Positions 6,706 through 10,280 of a stretch of DNA of 10,280 bases are shown in pieces; the first letter of the stretch is position 1; each line of letters opens with the position of its first letter. The DNA comes from Syntrophomonadaceae bacterium (lineage in GTDB: Bacteria; Bacillota; Dethiobacteria; DTU022), in assembly GCA_007131435.1 (NCBI GenBank), contig SLQM01000257.1:1-10280 (forward strand). The letters run 5' to 3'. Below the pieces are notes generated by a model that did not search any database, was not told the origin of the DNA, and saw only the letters and a list, made by a program, of their open reading frames with translations. A program made the position numbers and the translations under genes.

Positions 6706-8094
6706 TTAAAGACCTGCCCTGTCCTTAAAACGTTCCACGGAATTAATCTTAATTCCTAAAACCCTGGCAATGTTAAACTTGGCTTCTATCCCTTTCGGCA
6801 TATTGTTCATGTCAAAAGAGCGACCAAGCCCTTTATCCGCCCGGATATCAAACATTTTATCTGAATCGCTTAAATCTATCGGTTCAACCCCGAGTTTTTC
6901 CGCAACATACTTTTTCGCATCGTCTATCTTCATGCTTTTTGCGAGCTGCATCCGCAAAACCAGGTCTCCGGCTGTGCGAATTCCACTCATGCAGGAAGAT
7001 ACTGCATGTGCTACTTCGAGGCTGAAGGTGTCGCCTACGCCTATCTATAACCCATCTGCCTTACCGATTTCGATCAGCGCTTTGTCTGCCCTGGTTACAG
7101 CATCAATCGGTGGTATTTCGCTGGTAGGAATACCGCCCACGCCCATACCTACATTGACATGGACCGGTATTTCCGCTGCCGCGGTGCAGGCTTTAACAAA
7201 GGTAACGGTGCGGGCAAGCCCCCAGGGAAAAGATTCCTTGGTATTCGTGTTGACCACAGCTCCAAAAATATTAGCCCCTGCCTTTTCAGCAAGTTTTACC
7301 TGCATGTGTGGATATAAACCGGCTATTCTTGTTCCGTCATACTCCAGCTGCCCGTGCATACCCAGTACAAATTCACCGGCAGCGCCCATTTCAACACCCA
7401 GGTCGGGATATTTTTCCTTAATTTTTTCAGTGGCCAGAAAACCGGCAAGGAAATCAGCATCTCCTGATGCTCCACAGGTATCAAGGTTTATTCCGTCTGC
7501 CCCGGAAGCGTACATTTCTCCGGCAACAAAGACTATATCCCTGACAGCGTGCTCTACCGCTTCTTCCTGGGCGGCACGCGATTCATCAATTTTCCCCATG
7601 GGGAGCAGCTCAGACCAGTTTTCCACCGGTCCATCAGGTTTGGTGTAAAGCCCCAGGTTCGGCATGGAACCATATAACACCGGCATAATGGTATTTAGCT
7701 GGGCCAGTTCCATAACCGGGGTTTCATTATGGACTATCTGTTTTACAGCCTTGTAACTGTAGTCCATGTTGCCGATATCAACAGAATCGGCTCCTAAAAC
7801 CTTCTCACTTACCAGCACAGCCATTGAACGTTCCATGGCAATGTTGGCGTGGTAAGTAATTTTACAGCTTCCCGAATCAGATGTACTTACTACTTCTTTG
7901 CCCCGTTCCACCCCGACTATATTGCCGGGCATTGTTATAATTTCGAACAGGTAGTCCATTTCGTCCTGGGTCAGTTCGGGTATTTTACCGCGTCTGGCAG
8001 CATCTTCTACTCCGTCCTTAATTTCAGCCTTGATTTCATCAGCGGTCATATACACACCGGAACCGTCGCCCATTCGCGTAAAGTACTTGTCCAA
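6706..8094 (-). CDS. mtbB: Dimethylamine methyltransferase MtbB, pyrrolysine-containing (in-frame amber codon)
   Basis: Reading through one TAG (7045-7047) gives a single 462-residue protein with pyrrolysine at position 350. This matches MtbB of methanogens, about 467 aa with pyrrolysine near 356. The sequence before the amber (PPIDAVTRADKALIEIGKADGL) and after it (IGVGD, then SGIRTAGDLVLRM and KKYVAEKLGVE) both follow the MtbB pattern, with no shift of frame. MtbB moves a methyl group from dimethylamine to its corrinoid protein MtbC, leaving monomethylamine; pyrrolysine is thought to activate the amine. The start is TTG, with AGGAGG 8 bases upstream; an in-frame ATG at codon 8 is less likely because family members have residues before MGDG. 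The stop is TAA. A promoter precedes it, so it is probably a separate transcript. No mtbC, methylamine permease or pyl gene is in the window. The alternative, a pseudogene with a nonsense mutation, is unlikely given the exact amber position and intact downstream part. Confidence 0.92.
7045..7047 (-). other. Amber codon read as pyrrolysine in mtbB
   Basis: The minus strand reads GGG TTA TAG ATA GGC, giving GL-Pyl-IGVGD, at codon 350. It is the only stop in the 462-codon frame. The motif DG[IL]-Pyl-IGVGD is the known pyrrolysine site of MtbB. I saw no convincing downstream PYLIS-type stem-loop; bacterial and archaeal decoding can work by amber suppression with the pyrrolysyl-tRNA alone. Confidence 0.9.
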
Positions 8095-8100
8095 TTCTTA

Positions 8101-8109
8101 AACCTCCTT
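8101..8109 (-). promoter_or_regulatory. Ribosome binding site deciding the TTG start of mtbB
   Basis: AAGGAGGTT, a near-perfect anti-16S match, ends so that its AGGAGG core is 8 bases from the TTG at 8092-8094. No other start codon lies in frame at suitable spacing; the next is ATG at codon 8. Confidence 0.85.
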
Positions 8110-8142
8110 TGCTTTTAATCTTATAATCAGCCAGCATAGCAT

Positions 8143-8171
8143 AGTATAATTGATGGGTTTAAAAACTTCAA
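8143..8171 (-). promoter_or_regulatory. Sigma-70-type promoter of mtbB
   Basis: On the minus strand TTGAAG (8166-8171) and TATACT (8143-8148) are separated by exactly 17 bases. Transcription would start near 8136, leaving an mtbB leader of about 40 bases. The -35 overlaps the TGA of the upstream SRAP gene, so mtbB can be expressed independently of the acyl-CoA synthetase/MoaD/SRAP genes. The leader has a short direct repeat, AGCATAGCATAG on the + strand around 8133-8144. No operator was recognised. Confidence 0.65.
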
Positions 8172-8857
8172 TCCATTATTTTTCCTTCAGATATGTCTTG
8201 AATTATCTCGGGATGATCATTAGAAGGTTTATTTACCATCCTGGATACAGGATGAAATGTTAACTCTTCTGACGGAAAGGGAACCATCATTTGCTGCAGA
8301 AAATTGGGTTCTGCATCAGGGTTCAACCAGGCGCTGTAATCTTCTGCCCGGATAATAACCGGCATCCTGTTATGCAGATCTGACAGTAAACTGTTTGGCT
8401 CAGTGGTCAGGATAGTAAAACTTTCAAGAGGATCAGATCCTTTATCCCATCTTTCCCACAGTCCGGCAAATGAAAAAGGTTTTTCATCCCTGCGATAAAT
8501 GAAAAATGGCTGTTTATTACCATCTTCACTCTTCCATTCGTAAAAACCGCTGGCAGGGACCAGGAGCCGTCTTTTTTTTAAGGCATTGCGAAATGAAGGT
8601 TTTTCAGCTGCCGTTTCAGCCCGGGCATTAATCATCCTGTTTCCTATTGCCGGATCATCGGCCCAAAAAGGCACAAAACCCCACTTCAGCTCGTTTAACT
8701 CCTTTTCACCGTTTTCTGGGGAAAGCCTCAGGGTTAATACTTTTTGTGATGGTGCAATATTATAACGAGGACGTAGTTCAAAATCCGCTCGCAAATCCAG
8801 GTCATAGAGCATAGCTAGAATTTTTTTGTCCGTGGCTAAAGCAAAACGGCCACACAT
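8168..8857 (-). CDS. SRAP-domain protein (HMCES/YedK family) forming DNA-protein crosslinks at abasic sites
   Basis: The product is 229 aa, typical for a complete SRAP protein. The catalytic Cys2 is exposed once Met1 is removed (MCGRFAL). Other conserved residues are Asn33 in YNIAPSQ, Glu107 in GFYEW and His162 in DLHNRMPVI. The NARAET segment (77-82) and LVPASGFYEWK (99-109) are diagnostic. The family links covalently through Cys2 to abasic sites in single-stranded DNA, protecting them during replication. ATG at 8855-8857 has AGGAGG 7 bases upstream. It follows the MoaD-like gene by 23 bases, so the two are probably cotranscribed, although no functional link between them is obvious. The stop is TGA, overlapped by the mtbB promoter. 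Confidence 0.93.
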   Translation of the reverse strand: MCGRFALATDKKILAMLYDLDLRADFELRPRYNIAPSQKVLTLRLSPENGEKELNELKWGFVPFWADDPAIGNRMINARAETAAEKPSFRNALKKRRLLVPASGFYEWKSEDGNKQPFFIYRRDEKPFSFAGLWERWDKGSDPLESFTILTTEPNSLLSDLHNRMPVIIRAEDYSAWLNPDAEPNFLQQMMVPFPSEELTFHPVSRMVNKPSNDHPEIIQDISEGKIMD

Positions 8858-8880
8858 TTAATAGCCTCCTACCATGCATT

Positions 8881-9162
8881 TCATTCTTTAGCATCATAAA
8901 ACCCCAGGTTAAACCTGTGGATGCTGGGTACCCCTCCGGGAACAAAAGAAACTCGATCCCCGTCTTTTAACTTTGTTGAAAGGGGCATGACACTGCGGTT
9001 AATAAAAGCAACCTCTACATCTTCTTTTGCGATGTCTAGCTCGCTGCGCAATTCATCTGCCGTAATATTTTTCTTTAACTCATAATTAAAAGGGTTCGTC
9101 CAACCCCGCTTATTAAATAGCTTTTGTAATTTTCCGAACGCTCTTACTTCAACTCTCGCCAT
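8881..9162 (-). CDS. MoaD/ThiS-like beta-grasp (ubiquitin-like) protein with a C-terminal extension
   Basis: The product is 93 aa. It has the small beta-grasp pattern of MoaD/ThiS sulfur carriers: an initial strand VEVRAFGKLQKLF, a helix around TADELRSELDI, and the end region VAFINRSVMPLSTKLKDGD with VSFVPGG. In canonical members the protein ends in Gly-Gly, which is adenylated and thiocarboxylated. Here Gly76-Gly77 is followed by 16 more residues (VPSIHRFNLGFYDAKE), so it either needs trimming or acts without thiocarboxylation. ATG 9162 has GGAGG 8 bases upstream. It lies 49 bases after the acyl-CoA synthetase gene and 23 before the SRAP gene, all on the minus strand. No molybdopterin or thiamine genes adjoin it, so its partner is unknown. 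Confidence 0.75.
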   Translation of the reverse strand: MARVEVRAFGKLQKLFNKRGWTNPFNYELKKNITADELRSELDIAKEDVEVAFINRSVMPLSTKLKDGDRVSFVPGGVPSIHRFNLGFYDAKE

Positions 9163-9211
9163 GATAGTGCCTCCAGTAATACTCTATTATGTGAACTAAA
9201 AACTGATCTTA

Positions 9212-10280
9212 TTATAACTCTTTAGATCCTGCAGGACAATCATCCCGGTTTTGTAAAACAAGGAGTGCGTCAGCTATAACTGGCCTGGAACCGCTAATAA
9301 TAATTGGGTTTATATCTATTTCTGCAATTTGCGGGTGAAGCAGCGATGCTTTAGCTACTGCCTGTATGCTAGACGCAAGAACCTTTTTCTCAACAGCTGG
9401 TAAACCTCTGTAGTCATTTAAAATTTCACCAGCCTTAAGATCTTCAAACATTTCAAATACAGATCTGTTGTCTAATGGCGCCAGGCGAAACACCCTGTCA
9501 CTAAGCGCTTCTGCAAATATACCGCCCAGGCCGAACATGATGCACGGCCCGAACCCGCTGTGCCTGACCATGCCTGCCATTAATTCACGTTCACCTTTTA
9601 TCATTTCAGATATTAGAACAGGTACATCAAACCCTGCCGCTTTAATAATTGACCGGTAAGCCTCAGCTAATTCAACTTCGTTAAGCAGGTTTAAATATAT
9701 AAGCCCTTTCCCACTTTTATGAGCATATTGTGATGAACAGGCTTTCAGGACGACAGGATACCCGATATGGGAGGCGGCCTCTATTGCTGCCTCAAGGTCA
9801 AATGCAGGCATTTCTTTGCATACCTGTGCCCCGTAAGCAGCTAAAACCTGTTTTGAAGTATATTCATCAAGAATAAAGTTTCCCCGTTTAAGGTTTTCTT
9901 CTATAGTTTCCGTTACCTTGTCGGAAATAATAAACTCCCCGGAACAATGTATCCCTGGTTTTATATCTCTCTGACGAATTTCATTATAGCGATGCAGGGC
10001 CAGCATACCGCGGGCAGCTTTCTCCGGGCCGTCAAAAACTGGAATGTTCTTATCCTGGTAAGCCCTGGTATAATTGTCTTCCCGGCCGAAAAAAGATGAT
10101 AAAATGACCGGTAAGCCGTACCTGGCAGGAAGTGAGACAGGTTCATCCAGGTCACGGGCAAAGCGGTTTGCAAACTCTTCTTCTCCAATATCACCAACCA
10201 AACTTGTAAGGTGAGGATAAATAGCCTTTAAAAACCCTGAGCCCATTAATCCGTGTATTACAAGTCCGTCTACTTCACCG
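9212..10280 (-). CDS. NDP-forming acyl-CoA synthetase (acetate-CoA ligase, ADP-forming type), C-terminal part; 5' end beyond window
   Basis: The frame is open to the window edge, so the ATG at 10246 is internal and the gene starts outside; 355 residues are visible. The first roughly 100 residues (GEVDGLVIHGLMGSGF onward) fit the succinyl-CoA-ligase-like flavodoxin domain. The remainder is the ATP-grasp domain: helix DEYTSKQVLAAYG, the strand GYPVVLKAC, HKSGKG where the family usually has HKT-x-x-GG, then GPCIMFGLGGIFAEAL and EIDINPIII. Such enzymes convert acyl-CoA plus ADP and phosphate to the free acid and ATP, or the reverse, in the cytoplasm. In peptide-fermenting anaerobes they conserve energy from acyl-CoA made by 2-oxoacid:ferredoxin oxidoreductases; the acyl group is not readable here. 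It is probably the upstream gene of a transcript with the MoaD-like and SRAP genes. The stop is TAA. Confidence 0.87.
   Translation of the reverse strand, partial: GEVDGLVIHGLMGSGFLKAIYPHLTSLVGDIGEEEFANRFARDLDEPVSLPARYGLPVILSSFFGREDNYTRAYQDKNIPVFDGPEKAARGMLALHRYNEIRQRDIKPGIHCSGEFIISDKVTETIEENLKRGNFILDEYTSKQVLAAYGAQVCKEMPAFDLEAAIEAASHIGYPVVLKACSSQYAHKSGKGLIYLNLLNEVELAEAYRSIIKAAGFDVPVLISEMIKGERELMAGMVRHSGFGPCIMFGLGGIFAEALSDRVFRLAPLDNRSVFEMFEDLKAGEILNDYRGLPAVEKKVLASSIQAVAKASLLHPQIAEIDINPIIISGSRPVIADALLVLQNRDDCPAGSKEL

Noticed and set aside
6706..6990. Separate 94-residue gene on the minus strand
   Set aside because: It is the C-terminal part of mtbB: same frame as the larger segment, continuous coding of 18 codons between the amber and this ATG, no ribosome site of its own, and matching the MtbB end.
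6975..7044. PYLIS-like stem-loop downstream of the amber codon
   Set aside because: I could only form a weak GAAG/CUUC hairpin with mismatches; not enough to claim a structured element, and it is not needed for decoding in other organisms.
6770..7648. 292-codon + strand open frame opposite mtbB, and similar long frames opposite nhaC, kamA and the mttB homologue
   Set aside because: They are antisense shadows of confidently identified genes, have low-complexity Ser/Ala/Pro-rich composition and no recognised domain.
7045..8094. mtbB as a nonsense-mutated pseudogene
   Set aside because: The single stop is TAG exactly at the family's pyrrolysine position, with no other stops or frameshifts and a well-preserved downstream sequence.
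1..10280. pylT, other tRNA genes, CRISPR arrays or insertion sequences
   Set aside because: The intergenic gaps are all shorter than 200 bases, and I saw no cloverleaf, spaced direct repeats or transposase in them.

Overview
The window looks like part of the chromosome of an anaerobic, low-to-mid GC bacterium of the Firmicutes/Clostridia type. The evidence is strong AGGAGG-type ribosome binding sites, frequent TTG starts, a lysine 2,3-aminomutase close to the clostridial enzyme, a ferredoxin-linked 2-oxoacid oxidoreductase subunit, an NDP-forming acyl-CoA synthetase and two corrinoid-type methylamine methyltransferase homologues. No ribosomal RNA or other taxonomic marker is present, so the lineage is inferred.

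Layout from left to right. The + strand opens with the 3' end of a 2-oxoacid (probably indolepyruvate) oxidoreductase gamma/beta subunit, closed by a strong terminator. On the minus strand a probable operon follows, in transcription order GNAT acetyltransferase, lysine 2,3-aminomutase (KamA), and an MttB-superfamily methyltransferase without pyrrolysine. Next, also on the minus strand but behind its own terminator, is an NhaC-family Na+/H+ antiporter. Divergent from it is a CvpA-like membrane protein with an unusual cysteine-rich, zinc-ribbon-like tail, ending at a REP-like palindrome. The right third is minus strand. In transcription order it holds the C-terminal part of an NDP-forming acyl-CoA synthetase, a MoaD/ThiS-like small protein with a tail after its Gly-Gly, and a SRAP (HMCES/YedK) protein. 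A dimethylamine methyltransferase gene (mtbB) with its own good promoter follows.

The key observation is that mtbB (6706-8094) contains one in-frame TAG at 7045-7047, exactly where MtbB carries pyrrolysine. The two pieces join in the same frame into one 462-residue protein that resembles MtbB on both sides of the amber codon. A standard-code annotation would report a truncated methyltransferase and an orphan fragment. The host therefore probably decodes UAG as pyrrolysine, yet four other genes in the window end in TAG.

The genes suggest a methylamine/betaine and amino-acid-using anaerobe. MtbB would demethylate dimethylamine, and the MttB homologue probably a quaternary amine. KamA makes beta-lysine, which could be acetylated to a compatible solute. 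NhaC handles Na+ and pH, and the oxidoreductase and NDP-forming synthetase fit peptide or amino-acid fermentation. An osmoadaptation theme is plausible but inferred.
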